A stretch of 64,000 nucleotides of DNA from Tanypteryx hageni (Eukaryota; Arthropoda; Insecta; Odonata; Petaluridae). Below the pieces are notes generated by a model, which worked only from the letters and a program-made list of their open reading frames with translations, did not search any database and was not told the origin of the DNA. The stretch covers positions 26,389,840-26,453,839 of the forward strand of contig CM054116.1 in NCBI GenBank assembly GCA_028673005.1, given 5' to 3'. The translations under genes were made by a program, and so were the position numbers. Positions 12,962-25,954 of this stretch are shown piece by piece. Every line of letters begins with the position of its first letter. Positions within the stretch are counted from its first letter, which is position 1.

Positions 12962-12962
<1 letters not shown>

Positions 12963-13019
<57 letters not shown>
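12963..13019. repeat. (TA)n microsatellite, ~57 bp
   Basis: Uninterrupted alternating TA apart from one C near the right end. Confidence 0.97.
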
Positions 13020-13020
<1 letters not shown>

Positions 13021-13024
13021 GCTT

Positions 13025-13556
13025 TTACACGGAAGCGACGTTTTGTTGACGAAAGAAACGGAAAATTTTGAAGAAAATATAACAAAATGTTATTTTATGT
13101 TTTCATATAAAATAATATGTATTGATGTTTTTCTGCCCATGAAAAGTACGCATACTAGTGCATACTTCTATTATGCATTTCATTGTTGTGCAATGGAGAT
13201 GGAAAATTTAAAGGGAAAATTCTTTAAATTAAATGGTTTCATGTTCGAGATAGCTCCGTTTCAGTTCATATATTGAGTTTTTCGCAAGTGTATGGTAACA
13301 TTGTGATGCATACGTTAATCATACATGCTTCTCCCTTTACACTCTAGGGTCGTTAATTCGTCAACCTCTGAATTGATTTTCAAGAAATATGATGTTAAAT
13401 AAACAAAGTAATTACTGACGAAATCGGCATACGGAAATGGATTATTCTAACAATGTTGCCGATTTATTGAATTTATATATCAACCTCTATAGATGCACCA
13501 GTTTATCTAAAAGAAATAAAGCGATTATTTGATTTTAATAAAACGAAATAAATAAA
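13025..13556. other. No gene recognised
   Basis: AT-rich sequence between the microsatellite and the Tigger-like element. Confidence 0.55.
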
Positions 13557-13558
13557 TA

Positions 13559-14392
13559 CAGTGGAACTTGGTTAATTCGACTTTGGTTAATTCGAAATAT
13601 TGAATAATTCGAACCCGCCATTATTCCCCTTGAAATTCCCATTTAAAACAATGTTAAAAAATTACATTCAATTCGAATTTTCGAAGTATAAATTTGGATA
13701 ATTCGAAGCTCGAGTATCGCTTATTTGAGTGCATATTTTTTTTAAATGTAGTTAAATGACATTTGAATTGCCCAATGTTTCGAAACTAGTCCAGAATTCT
13801 AGTGATTGACATGTACAAACAAAAATTACAAATTTCTTTAATTGAGACATTATTTGAAGTCTTCATTTTTTAATGTGGTCCAATGTGCTTGTTTTCTTTT
13901 ACTGGTTACGTAATTTGTGTGCGCGCATTTTTGCATCTTGCATTGTGTACTTAAATTGATATTGATAAGATAAGATACGCTTTATGTTATCTATGCAACT
14001 GCAATAAATTTAGCTTTTTCAGAAAAGTAGTTTCATTCTACATACGCATAATCTAACATTAAAATAATTTTCGTAACAAAAAATTATTTTTAATTTATGT
14101 TGATCCAGCTGCTTAGGTTGTTATATTTTTGCGCACTTTCATGCGAACAATAATTTTTTCTTTGCATTTTAGGTTATTTATGTTTTAACATTGAATAATT
14201 TTGAAAATTACTGTACAGTAGAATTTAGTTAATTAAACGTATTAATGCGCGAAAATAAGATGACCGGGCGAATCGCTACCAAGACAGCATGGTACTGTAC
14301 TGTTTTATATAAATAAAATGGTTAATTCGAATTTTGGATAATTCCAATTTTTTAGAATTCTCGCTGGAGTTCGAATTAAAAAGGTTCTACTG
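13559..14392. mobile_element. pogo/Tigger-like non-autonomous DNA transposon, 834 bp
   Basis: The left end CAGTGGAACTTGGTTAATTC and the right end (read inward) CAGTAGAACCTTTTTAATTC are inverted repeats, flanked by TA on both sides (13557-13558 and 14393-14394). CAGT-RGAAC termini with a TA target site are characteristic of the pogo/Tigger branch of Tc1-mariner. No DDE transposase frame is present. The motif ttaattcgaa repeats several times near both ends. A second terminus (CAGTAGAATTTAGTTAATT) starts at 14216, so a smaller element may sit inside or abut it. Confidence 0.85.
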
Positions 14393-14399
14393 TACAAGA

Positions 14400-15388
14400 A
14401 AAATGTAGTCTTCTATATTTTACACAAACATAATTAAGAATTGGTAAGGAAAGTGTATCTTAAGTTTTACAAAATACAAAATTTTTCTTTCCCTTGCTCT
14501 CGTATGAGCTGTCATTTATTAAGAGGGTTATTTAGATGGTGGAGGCATTTCCAGAAGACTTTACGTAAGTATTTAGTTACAAATTATATGCGTCCGTAAA
14601 TACACGTAAAAACAATAGTATAGCTTCTATGGGGAATGGTCAATATGGAAATGTACATAGGGGCACATCCAAGGAAGTTTGTCCCGGGCTCCGCGAGTTG
14701 TATGCCAAGTGTGTCGCTATTCGCTGCGTGTTTTCACGGAATTGAATGCACCGCATTACGGTTACAAAGGCCTTAATACCGAACACCAAAAAATGAGATC
14801 GGCAATACCTTTTAGAGAGAGAAAAAGCAAAGAAAAAGGAAAAATATAATTTTCCACGCAACAAGACAGCAGGCCTAAGCGAGACATGGCACCCAGATAC
14901 CACGCTGACAGAACGCCTTTCTAAGAAGGATAGGACAAGCCTCGCATGGATTAAGAGCAAGTGTTTCGCGAAGCACCTAAAGCAGCCAGCGCTAGGAAAA
15001 ATTATTAAAGAGGTCGACGCGAGAGGAAGAAAAACAAGAAAGAAAGTGGGAGTGGTGAGCTAAGCTGCGGAGGGGCGAGAGAGGAAGAGGGAATGGTTGT
15101 TAACCCAATGGACTACCAATATTTACGAAATCGTATAATTCGCTCAAATATTCACTACTAGCGTAATTTCCCGTCAAATATGACGGGTGTACATGAATTA
15201 TTAAGTTAAAATTGAAATAAAAAATTAATGAAACCAACTTTAAATTCACTAAAAAGTAAGCAATAAATATCAAATTCACATAATTGAGTGTTCCAGAGAG
15301 TAAAAATTGTTTTGCGCGAATAGAAACTGTATGACAAAGAAATACATTACGATACAAAATTCTTATACAACTATTTTTAATTTATGGA
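14400..15388. other. No gene recognised
   Basis: About 14490-14530 resembles the repeat at 8530-8560. A GA-rich stretch lies at ~15000-15090. A 106-codon minus-strand frame at 14640-14960 has no recognisable domain. Confidence 0.5.
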
Positions 15389-15390
15389 AC

Positions 15391-16150
15391 ACTAGCAGAA
15401 TTACTCGGCGTTGCGCGGGGGGGTGTACACATTAGATAGTTATAAATATATATATTTTTTAATTTCTAACAATAGTCTAGCTAAACATGCTAAGCTTTAT
15501 CTGTTCTCGTTTTGAAAAGTTTTGAACTGCTTCTTGTCGTAATCTCTGTTTTTCTATGCGTCTCTCTGTGAGTTCTGATTTTCTGATGCTCTCGAAGCAG
15601 CCTTTCTTTGCGAATCTGATTTGCTACCAGTTAAACGCGGCTTTTTTATGGTGGCATTGAAAATCTAAAAACCATTTAAGTATTACTATTAAAATTAAAA
15701 CTAACCCCAACGATTAGAAGTAACTATGGTGATATTCTGTGAAAATACCTAAAAATCCATGTCATTTTCGTACTCAACTGTAATTTTTGTTCGTTTTCGA
15801 TCAAGAGACGAAATTGTATGACCTGAATAATATTATTTATACTATTAGGAGTAAATCGGTATGAATTTTACGACTCTAGGTCAATGACTCCATATTTGAA
15901 TGTTCAAATTACAAAATGACTACACCTATTCCTGTATTACTCCCGTGTTAATGTTATGTAAACGCTATTCTGTGGACCACATGAGGTTCTAAAGAGCCCA
16001 CTGGTTTCAAACCCTACCTACAATTCCTTTTGGTCCTATTAGATAGCATGCCATGTTTGGTGGCTCCAGGATCAACCGTGTGGATTTGTATAGCCGGACA
16101 AACATACAAACCAACACACAAACAAACTTTCTGAATTATAGAATAGATTT
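15391..16150 (+). mobile_element. Unclassified interspersed element with a cggcgttgcgcggg head and a ttatagaatagatt tail
   Basis: It begins ttactcggcgttgcgcggg and ends acaaacaaac...ctgaattatagaatagattt. This head and tail combination recurs across arthropod genomes in an abundant repeat class. The elements at 53230-55606 have the analogous head (taattgcccgggctctgctc) and tail (ttcttttattattatagatt). No coding sequence seen. A CT-rich tract follows at 16157-16198. Confidence 0.55.
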
Positions 16151-16299
16151 AATTTTGTCTCTCTCCCCTCTCTCCCTCTCCCCCCCTCTCTCCCTCCTCG
16201 TATTTATAACGAAACGTAGATTATGACGAATGTCTGCTTATTGGAGATAATTTTATAGGTTTTTGACTTTTATTAGGGCAATGAGTGCCAAATTATTTT

Positions 16300-16400
16300 A
16301 AATCGAATTGATTACTATGCACAACGACGGACGGTCGGATGAGACGTGCCCATAAGCCGTCCCGCTACTACCGCTTAGCTGGTAAAGAACGCTTTAAAAC
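16300..16400 (-). repeat. Fragment of the repeat at 8230-8420, inverted
   Basis: On the minus strand it reads gttctttaccagct...gggacggcttatgggcacg...ccgtccgtcg, matching 8265-8330. Confidence 0.6.
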
Positions 16401-16409
16401 AACTGGCAG

Positions 16410-19220
16410 AGTATGACTTGAACATATATAATTATAAGAACAATTATAATAGCCACTTGTGAGAAACTCTTATGACTTTATTTTATCATCTATGTAATTA
16501 GCAATGCTATTAAAGTTAATGTCATTCTTATTTGATCATTATTTATCTGTAATGTTATTTCTACTTTAAAAACAACGCACATTTAACGAATTTTCATTGC
16601 TCGATCACTGCTTCGGCTTTTAAAATTCGTTTTTCTATGAAAGAAGATGGTTAAATGTAGAAAAAAATCAGATGCTGAGGTTTTACATTTTTTACTTTCC
16701 AAACACTTGCACGACCCTTTTCTTAACCCCTTTTACCACGGAAATGAAATTATCCGCAGTAAATTTTGCCACTTCTTCAAACTCTTGCTTATTTATGTAG
16801 TACATGTGTACTTTATTCGGAGTCAAGGATACAAAATGGAAATGCCAATGAAATAGTTATTTCGTAGAAAGCACTTAAAAAAGCTGGTCTATTGCGAATT
16901 GCATGATATTAAGGATCAATCTTTAGTGTCGCAATTCAGCATAATTTGGAAAAAACTCATTTCCGGAATCTCGGGCATGATTTCATTCGCATGAAAAAAA
17001 TTCGTTTGTTTCTACGACTCATGTCTTTAAAATGATAAATGAAATAGTTTCACCACGGCACAAATGCTCACATCATTGTCACGTTTCCGCTCTGGAGCAG
17101 AGCTTGACAGAACAATGGGATGTTTTTGACTGAACTCAGAATATGATGGTCAATGAATGTGCTGAAAACATTCACGGTTAGAAAAGATGAGACTATCGCC
17201 TAGATCTACGCATAGAATTGATTCACGCACATGCATAAATTTAACTCAAGAGTGAAAGATCCAAGTTTGACTACGGAAAAATTACGGATCCAAATTTTGT
17301 TTAATCTCCTAATAAATATCGGTTTTGTCGGAGCCAAATACATTTATTTTTTCTGCTCAGCGCTCATTCCTAATCATTATCCGAAATAGAATATGATAGG
17401 TGGTAATTTTGTGTCACTAGTAAACTAAGACGAAATTTGTTTGGGCCCTGTGTGTGTATATACCGGCGAAAGATCAAAACATTTTCCTCGAATTACAGAA
17501 TATTCGAATAAATATCCCGGTAACCTGAATTTTCGATATATTGAAGAAGATATTTTCCCTTTGTATTCATACACATTAAAATTGAAGTTATATAACTAAC
17601 ATTCTCTTCGTTTTCTTGTAAAATCGACATTCGACTAACAATTATTTTAGACTGGGATTTTTATTCACTTAACTAAAGACTTAATCAACAGATTAATATG
17701 ATAAATCGTCGAACATACATGGGAATAAAGTTTGCAGCTTGGAAGTTTATCCGCCAATCAAACGTCTAAAATTTTACTTTTAGTGATATTCGCGATCAAT
17801 CGCAGAAATTCACTGCGTGGCACCACAGCGAATTGAATTGGCGGTGTTAAGCAAGATGTAATTAGAAAACGTGTCCCGCAAAGGAAGAATCCAGCGAAAA
17901 GAGGACTTGCGCAAATACGTAATGAGTCTGCCAATATGATTTCAACATCACGTTTTACCATCTGTGCCCTCTATTCTCTCACACCAACGTCTTTCACAGC
18001 CCACGAGTTTCCTTTTACATAAGTAATTAATCTTCTAACACAGATCATAAGAGCAAATGTCCTAATTTGCGGCGGCCATCGCGGAATTAACGTGCAAGAG
18101 AGTTAGCAGGTGTTCAGCTGATGCGATTGCGACCGGGAAGTGTCATCGCAAGAGCGGTGAACTACGGGGTTTTATAGCAGAAGCAACTGATATTTGTGGG
18201 AATTTGATTAAATTGATAGCACATTTTTGCAAGGTGTCGTTAACTTATGTTATTCTTGTGTAAATAATATTTTACGTAAAATATTAGTTGCCCAAGAGAA
18301 ATTATCAACACTGCCCGACAGTAAATTGATTTTTTCGTAAAACAAACCTGATTGATAACTTATTCCATAATAGGTTCTACTTTCTTATTAAGATCTTATT
18401 TTTAAATTTCTAGGTTTTTGACTCATTTATGTCACCTTCCTAAAAAATAATAATGCTTTCTAAAGTCCCGAGAAAGAAATTATTTCAAATATAAGACTTC
18501 AAAATATATTTTAGAGCTTCGTAATAATAAAACCACGAGCTATTTTTACAAGTAAGGTTAACCCTATTGGGGAGTTCTTGGGAGGATAAACGGCTATTTT
18601 ATAGTCCTTTCCTTTACGCGATAGCTGAAAGAATCAGAGCGGACTTTTATCCCATTCCAAGTGAATCGTACATGTAAATCGATCGAGATATGTGTTACGC
18701 TTCTAACCAATGCATTATATCATTATGCGCAATAAACTTAACGGAGAATAATAATAACAATGACAGAAATGGCCTCAACTTCGTGAATTATTCATGACTA
18801 TAACACTGAAAACAAACATCTGTCCAGATAATGAAAAATATGATTTTACGATCATGGATTTAATACACGGCAACATTTTTAGATTTTATGAAGTTTGAAA
18901 CAAGTTATATTCTCTTTGCTTTAAATAATAATCTATAAATAATAATACCGCCAAGCGCAACATCCTACTCGCCATATCATTTAATCGATTCAACCTTGCC
19001 ACTCCCGTTTTCATTGGTCTCCCGCTGTTCACAAAAAAAGGGTTTCAGGCACACATTCAACCGCACCGACTTGACCCTTACCTCTCATCACCACTCGTCG
19101 GGTCTGAAAACACAGAGATTGATGCTGCAGCAACTCCGTTACTGGACGCGATATAGGGCTCGTGTGGGCAAAGGAATGGTTGGTTGATTAACCACAAAGG
19201 CGGGGGACGCTCTCTTTATG
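16410..19220. other. No gene recognised
   Basis: AT-rich with scattered short frames and no repeat family, RNA gene or domain that I can support. Confidence 0.5.
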
Positions 19221-19226
19221 TGAGGC

Positions 19227-19568
19227 CGGTGGTGTTCAACGTTTTAACGTGGCGGGCCGCATTCGTAGAAGTGAGTGGTTTTGCGGGCCGTAACTAGAAG
19301 TCGCGTGTGCCTCGAGTGGTCTGATGAGAGTTTACGCTCGAGCTTATTCAAGAGATCATTTGTGGTTTTAAAAATGAAAATAAAGTCTTAACCATCTTTA
19401 GCGTTAAAAGTTCGCGTGATAAGGCTTTATGGCAACAATTGTGATTGAAATATGCAAAATTATCTGTATTAAATATCACAGACCACATCTTCATCAAAGC
19501 TCCACGGGCCGCATAAAAGGCTCTCGAGGATCAGATACGGCCCACTGGCAGTAAGTTGCACGCCACTG
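19227..19568. mobile_element. hAT-like MITE, ~342 bp
   Basis: The left end cggtggtgttcaacgtttt followed by cgggccgcat matches the inverted right end, where gggccgcat precedes aagttgcacgccactg. CAGTGGTGTTCAAC-type ends followed by GGGCCGCA are typical of hAT derivatives. The flanks tgtgaggc and ctaggctg do not give a clean 8-bp duplication, so the exact edges are uncertain. Confidence 0.65.
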
Positions 19569-19574
19569 CTAGGC

Positions 19575-21600
19575 TGTTTTTCTTATGCTCTCATTAAACG
19601 TGCATCTGATTACATATTTTCGAATCGTTTATAAATGTAGTCTAACTTAACCTCCTGATATTATGATAATTAATAAATATCAGTAAATGTAAAAAAATAA
19701 AAAAAGTAAAAATAAACAAAAAATAAATATATATAAATAAATTAATCGGATTATTAAGAGGGGTCTTTTTAATAAACAATATAGGCTGCCCCTGGAGTCT
19801 CCAAATTTCAACCACAGGAAGAAATTGTTGCCATGAACAATCCCTGAAAATTTGGTTGCTATAACTTGAACAGTGTAGAAGTAGTTCACTGGAAACGGAA
19901 GTATGACGGACGGAATGATGGACAAGACGCTTACATTAGGGGATTTTAAAAACCGTTAATGAACAAATTCGCCCCTACTTTTTAAGAATAGCAGTTCTTT
20001 GGCTTACGATATGTTAGACATAAATGATCTTCGCAAAATGCATTTGAAATTATAAAATAAAATAATCCCGCACAAATTGAAACTTGGAGAATAGTCATAC
20101 ATTTTTCATTCGCTCGATTAATTTACGATTACAATAGTAAACCATCAATTAACACATGCAATGTGAAACACCTACTATGATAACAGAGAATAATAGCATC
20201 ACGATAGGCAATTTAACTCGTCGCCGCTAAAAGAAAAAGGTAAATACGCACCAGTCAAGTGCAAAGAAAAGAATCCTGAATCTCGCTGACCGTTGCCTCC
20301 ACTTGAAGGGATTTCAAATAGTTACGTAGGGTATGGAGTGTTACTGAATGTACGCGAGAAGAAAGTAAGAGCGAGATGGTGGCTTATAAGCGGTAAAGTT
20401 TGATATGAAAAGGGCAAAGATTCTCGCCGTAAACCTATAAGAACTCCGTTCAACTTTTCCATGCAAATTAAACAATCATTGCCGTTTAAAATACAGCTTT
20501 ACCTCGCTTAACCACAGGTTTGATCCCTCGAAAACGTGCCATTATGCGGAAGCTGATTTCCCATACACCCCCATGCTATGGTGCTAGGCTCCTTTCATGA
20601 AAATATATATGGTTAATTTTATTTATAGCAATTATTAAAGCGAAATAATAAGAATGAGGAATACAGTATTGTACTCTGTATTAAATAAATGAAATAGTGA
20701 TGCCGATGTGCATTTGACCCATTTCCCCGCACGCATTTCGAAATATTAATTTTGATGATTTTTTGGCAATTTTCATGTTGCCAAATTTGCACCAACGTGA
20801 AAACAGCCGCTCCTAGAAAAGTAATTGTAATAAAGGAACTAAATAAAAAATCGAATAAAGCAATATTCGCCTCCCCAGTATTTGCTTGCATTTTTCAATT
20901 CAGGGTTAAAAGAGTGCAATAACACAAGAAAGCAATAAAAATTGTGTCTGGCTACAGAAGGACGCAGCAGTTTGGCTGGAAGCGTCGAAATGATGCTTTA
21001 TTTCTACGAATTGCAAAAGAGCTGCTTTTCGACTGTACACTGAATTTTACGGAAATATTTTTAAAGTCATTATAATGAGAGATATCGCAAATCGAATTTT
21101 GGCGGTGATTTTCAAGTGTAATTATAACTAAATGTCATTAGACGTATGACGAATCTACGTTTTCAGGAGAATGAAGGGAAATTATTTAGAAAAATACAGA
21201 ATTTAAATTTAAAAATAAAAATAGCAGCCATAGCACGCGGTCTCCAATTAAACAGGAATTGACGCAAAAAATAACTACAACCGGTGAAAGCCTCATTTTT
21301 TTTAAAACTCGTTCACGGCATCTCTTCCTAATTAAATAATTAAGTCATTTAAAGTAGTTTTATATTTCACAACTCCCTAATTCTACGAAGAATCTAATCT
21401 CAACTCAAATAACCAATTGTAAATTTTACACTAAGTCTGGAACCCAAATTTTTCCTATATCTATAAACAAAAGCCGATTCTTCGTATTTTACCTAAACAA
21501 TGCACTTCTACGCTTCGTAAATTAATTTATACATTCTATACATTTGCTTCTTGTTCACTACTGTACTCCATCTAACTTTCAATTCCCTTTTTTAATTTTC
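19575..21600. other. No gene recognised; one probable repeat end
   Basis: About 19740-19930 (agtctccaaatttcaaccaca...ctataacttgaacag...gacggacggaatgatgg) has the structure of the many short interspersed repeats here that end in gacggacgg motifs. The rest is unassigned AT-rich DNA. Confidence 0.45.
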
Positions 21601-21621
21601 CTTCTTTCCTATCTTTTTCTC

Positions 21622-21629
<8 letters not shown>

Positions 21630-21662
<33 letters not shown>
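21630..21662. repeat. (CT)n microsatellite
   Basis: A continuous TC dinucleotide run embedded in a longer pyrimidine-rich stretch. Confidence 0.95.
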
Positions 21663-21666
<4 letters not shown>

Positions 21667-21699
21667 TTTTACCTTCTCTTTCGTTTTTTTTTTTAATTT

Positions 21700-22350
21700 T
21701 ATTCTCGCAGGTCACGCCACTCAACACACTTTTCCTCGTGCATTCCTCCACTAAAGAGGTTTCAGGACTCCTTGAGGGCTTTCTCCCCCACCCCCTTCCT
21801 CGAACCCATTCTCCCCTTAATTATTTCCTCCTCGATCCCTCCTTTTCCTCTTCACTCCGCCCGAGGGATGTAAACGATGGAGTTGTCCGGCAAAGTGGCA
21901 CGGTCTCGATGGCCGCGTTTTCGCGTTGCAAAATTACGCTCGCAGAATGAGAAGTTAGCAGCACGCAGGCCAATAGGCGACGAGTTGCAAGCGTGATTTT
22001 TTCGCTCCCCATTAGATTTTGTGATAGGATCAGAAAGCCTTCGATGTCCCACTTCGCTCCGTATTGCACGGATTCAAATGTCCGCCAATGATTGATGACG
22101 AGAAGAGGCGCGTGGGTATATAGCAGCTTCGGCCGAATGCCTCTCAATTTCGCTCCTTCCTCTTCCCAACCTTCCTTGACCGACCCCAACAGTTAAGGGC
22201 CTCGCCTTCACCTCGGCTTCACGCCCACGGTCGCTTCATTCATCTTTTTCCGACACATTTTTCTTTGGCGTCTTTATCACCACCGATTCGCGATTTCGAT
22301 CGTCTTCTAAACCTCTTTACCTATTTTAGACAAGCGTCTGCCCTTTCTCT
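21700..22350. other. GC-richer island without a recognisable gene
   Basis: Base composition rises clearly here and CpG dinucleotides are frequent (for example ggccgcgttttcgcg near 21911). Frames on both strands (21738-21950 plus, 21821-22189 minus) have no recognisable domain. It may be regulatory or an unrecognised exon; I cannot decide. Confidence 0.35.
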
Positions 22351-22354
22351 TTCG

Positions 22355-24528
22355 ACGTAAGAACCGTCTCTTATCCGTTACGAACTTTTTTTTCTGATAC
22401 AAGAAGGGGAGATGGGGCGATTTGAAGTCTTGGTTTAGATCAGATTTTACTAGTCAGAGAACTTGAATCTGTTGCAGGTAGCTCTTAAGCGTGTCATGTA
22501 GTATTGCGCTTCTGATAATTTTTTTTATTATTGTAGGTTTAGATGACATGGATCGCATTCCTTTTCTCTCGAATAAATATTACGCAAAAAATTATCAGCC
22601 ATTGGATGCGAAATGTTATGGATGGATATTGTTTTTATAATTCGAAAATTTGCCGTAATTACTCAAATATTATCCCTTTTCCGCTGACATTTGAACTCCA
22701 AAATAGAGAGGTGAAATCACGAGGGCAGCTTTTCGTTTAAGAATGATGGCGCTTAGCCTACTATGATATCTTTATACCCCAACGTCGTCGTTTGCGGTGA
22801 AATTCATATTTATTCGACGAATTCATGATATGCTCCCACAGCCCTTTGAACCTCGTTTGCCTTACGATATCTCAGTAAAGCGACCCTCGGTTTGGTTTGT
22901 ATTATCGTGAAGGGGAAAAGAAAACTATCGTTGTCAGTGTTCTGCGGAAATGTAAACAAACAGGGCAGTTTACCAATCCTGTTTTTTCGCAGAGAAAAAA
23001 GCGACGTTTTGCAGCAATCCGCTGACTAGAACATAAGCTTTACAAGGAGTCATTTAAATGCCCGATCAAATCAATATTTAGTCGAAGTGCAGTCATTGAG
23101 ATGCTGCATTGGTGTCTCCATGCCGCAATCGCGGAAAACCATTCCAATGCCCTTCGAACTAAAATAAACCATTCTGCCCTAAAATAAGATATTTCCATTT
23201 ATAATGGCGATCGAGAATCAGAATATCAATTATTCAGTACGAAACGAAATCAAATTTTATCCCAAACTTCCTGGAAGCAGTAATTGAAAGTTATGTACTG
23301 CCGTAATAACACGGTATACGAAAATAATAGAAATTACAATCGCTGGGAGAAAAAATGAATCGATGCCGCCAAGGGAGGAGAATGTGACGCTTTGTCTCTC
23401 TCTCTAAGGATTGAGCCTACTACAATTGCAGTTTAATGAGAATAATATACGCACAAATAATGAGGATGAGAAAAATCGCCATAGTTAGGCATAATTTATC
23501 ATCAATCCTGGGCGATAACAGTTGTAATAATATCATTTAAGAGAAGGGAAAGAATCATGATGGATCTGAACTGCGGTTAGACAAAGTTCAAATATGAGTT
23601 GTAAAAAGAAAAAAAACACGATACATGAGGTTGTTTGGAAAGATACGAGTAGATTGCGGTTGATAAAGCAAAACCACAGGAAGAAATTCATTCACGATAC
23701 GGGGGAGAGAGTAAACAAGTCTTTCACTGGACGACCGGCTATAGTACCTCACAACAATTCATAAAGCAGAGAGCTGATGAAAAAGTTAGAGATAGGGGAG
23801 GGAAAGGAGAAGACGTTGGAAAGAAGAGTTGGGATAGAGAAAGAACTAAGATAGAACAAACAGAGGATGGGAATTGAGAGGAAAAGGTATAAAGACAAAT
23901 GAGGCAAAAGTGGGACAGAAATGTTATTAAAACAACGGGAGTTATAGCACACAACATGCGCAATTTTAAATTATTAAGTAGGAATTTATACATTCATGAT
24001 GGCAGTCACAGCTTTAAGATGAGAAATAAAGTACAATAACAGAATGGCACCCGTTTCTCAACTTGGTCGATCCATCGTTACTCATCCTAGAGAGCCATAT
24101 TTCACCCTTCAACGAGTAGCCTATATAGTCTGATGGAACATCGAAACCCAGGTGGATATCAGCGTATTTGCCATTATCGAGCCATTAATCGACATACTCG
24201 ATGGTGATGCAAGTGTCGTTGCCGTGGGTGGTATTCGATCCCGGCGACCTCATTTCCTAGCGACGGAAAATAATAAAACTGCCGTTGACCACACGGACAC
24301 CTGTGGCGGTGGCGGCGCTTCTCTTTCTCTCAAGAAAAAGCGAGGGGGAGGGGTGAGAAGAAGGGGGGTGAAGGGGAGCGTAGAGGAGGAAAGAGGAGGA
24401 AATAAGGCTGGTTAGAAAAGCACCCTTAACACGGTGAACGGCAAAAATGGGCATCCGCACGGAAAGAGGCGTCGGGAACGATCCTTAGGGCAAAAGATTT
24501 CTCCTCTCCATGCGCAATAAACAGCATC
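22355..24528. other. No gene recognised
   Basis: Unassigned. A GA-rich stretch at 23770-23900 produces spurious open frames on the opposite strand. Confidence 0.5.
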
Positions 24529-24532
24529 GTTA

Positions 24533-25308
24533 GCGCTCGTGCACACTGGGATAGCAGAGAGGGCAGTCAAGTAGGCAAGTTAACTTGTCCGATTTTTTCT
24601 AAGACAGTGGCATAAGCAAGTGCTGTCTACACGAGGAAAAGTATTTCAAGACAGTTCAGTAGTCACCATGAATCGCTGTCATAAGAAACGAGTGGTTAGA
24701 AACGTTTCTAAATTATTTTATGCTGAGATTATGGAGATACTTGAGGATGAGATTAGCAAGAGAAAGAGAAATACCTGGATTAGGAATTTTTAAGTAATTT
24801 TAAAATGCAATTAATAATGGCTTGCATCACAGTCAATGCTTTTCTTACGACGCATTGAAATGGAAGTTTTGGCCCAAAAAGCCTCCATAAAATGGAAAAT
24901 GTTGGGATTTTCGATTTTTCTAAAAGTCTGGGTGAGGTTCGTACAACAAACCTGCGAAAGCCGCATGTTTCTCTGTTTCAAATAACTTGAAAATTTATCG
25001 CGTTAGAAAAACAGGGCGGACGCACGAAAAACACGTACTGACTCAACTGTCTTCAGCACTTGTGTGGCCTCGTTCGACGAGTCCCAACGAGGACATTAAA
25101 GGGACCAGTGACGTGCCAGCACAAAATTTAGTGGTTGGGGGGAGGCAAGCCGCCAGAAAAATAGAACTGCTTCCTATTCATTTGCCTGTTTTCCCAACTA
25201 TTCCCACTACTGGCTTTGCTCCTGGATTCAAGGAAAGTTGTCCACACGAGTAAAGTAGCGAGGAGTCTACTAGACTGCCCTCTCTACTATCCCCGTGTGC
25301 AGGAGCCC
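24533..25308. mobile_element. PIF/Harbinger-like MITE 1, 776 bp
   Basis: The left end GCGCTCGTGCACACTGGGAT and the right end read inward GGGCTCCTGCACACGGGGAT are inverted repeats that continue through agagagggcagtc. It is flanked by TTA at 24530-24532 and at 25309-25311. GGGCTCxTGCACAC-type ends with a TTA target site are typical of PIF/Harbinger. The interior carries no transposase. The right TTA is shared with the next element. Confidence 0.85.
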
Positions 25309-25311
25309 TTA

Positions 25312-25954
25312 AGGTAGGCTTCCACTGGTGCAAGCCGCGGCGCGCCTCAGCACGGTTTTTCGACCCATTCACATTCGTGCACGCCGAGGCATCTTTTCTG
25401 CTACAGGAGGGTTCGCAGCACTGTCTAGGCAGTGAGTTTTGAGACATCGTGAAAGACGGACGCTTGCTTGTGACAATGCTTAATGAAGGAATAATAATGG
25501 TTCCCCTGTTGTGCGAGGAAAAAGAGAAACGGCTCCGACGTGAAGAAAACCGAAGTTTTTGGGTGCATGATATTTGGAGGACCAGGGACAGAGATGGGAG
25601 TTCAAGACATTATTTAATGATTTATTACAAGAAGACTCTTAAGTTCAAGACTTATTTCCGCATGCCGAAAACCAAATTTCATGAGTTATTAACGACCTAT
25701 TGTTGAATCTCACTCGTGGAAACGGCACGGGTCACGTGGTGACGGAAGCAAGCGACTCCTGCCGAATGTCAACGAAACTCTTCGACAACCGTTGGCACGT
25801 GCGCAAGACCTGCTCACATTGAGGCACACCGAAGCACGCCCTTGCACGGTAGCGGAGAATATTGTCTCCGCGCTCCGACTTGAGTGGGAGCGGGTTCCCT
25901 TAATAACGTGGAAAGAATATTTTTGTCGCGGCGTGCACCAGTGGGAGCCAACCT
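25312..25954 (+). mobile_element. PIF/Harbinger-like element 2, 643 bp, with transposase fragment
   Basis: The left end AGGTAGGCTTCCACTGGTGC and the right end read inward AGGTTGGCTCCCACTGGTGC are inverted repeats that continue into a shared GCCGCG block. It is flanked by TTA at 25309-25311 and 25955-25957. It lies directly against MITE 1, with one TTA serving both. It contains the Harbinger transposase N-terminal fragment at 25449-25706, so it is probably an internal-deletion derivative of an autonomous element. Confidence 0.87.
25449..25706 (+). pseudogene. PIF/Harbinger (HARBI1-like) transposase N-terminal fragment
   Basis: An 85-residue frame has the typical N-terminal layout of PIF/Harbinger transposases. 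A charged stretch EEKEKRLRREENRS (about residues 23-36) leads into FWVHDIWRTRD, which corresponds to the family's rWWVRPINxxR motif. Then come a short acidic/basic linker, YYKKTLKFKTYFRMPKTKF (about 58-76) matching the FxxYFRMSxxxFdxLL helix, and ELLTTYC. The frame stops before the DDE catalytic domain (family usually ~350-400 residues), so it cannot encode transposition activity. It lies between Harbinger-type inverted ends, which independently supports the call. It could still be expressed as a small protein, but nothing here shows that. Confidence 0.8.
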
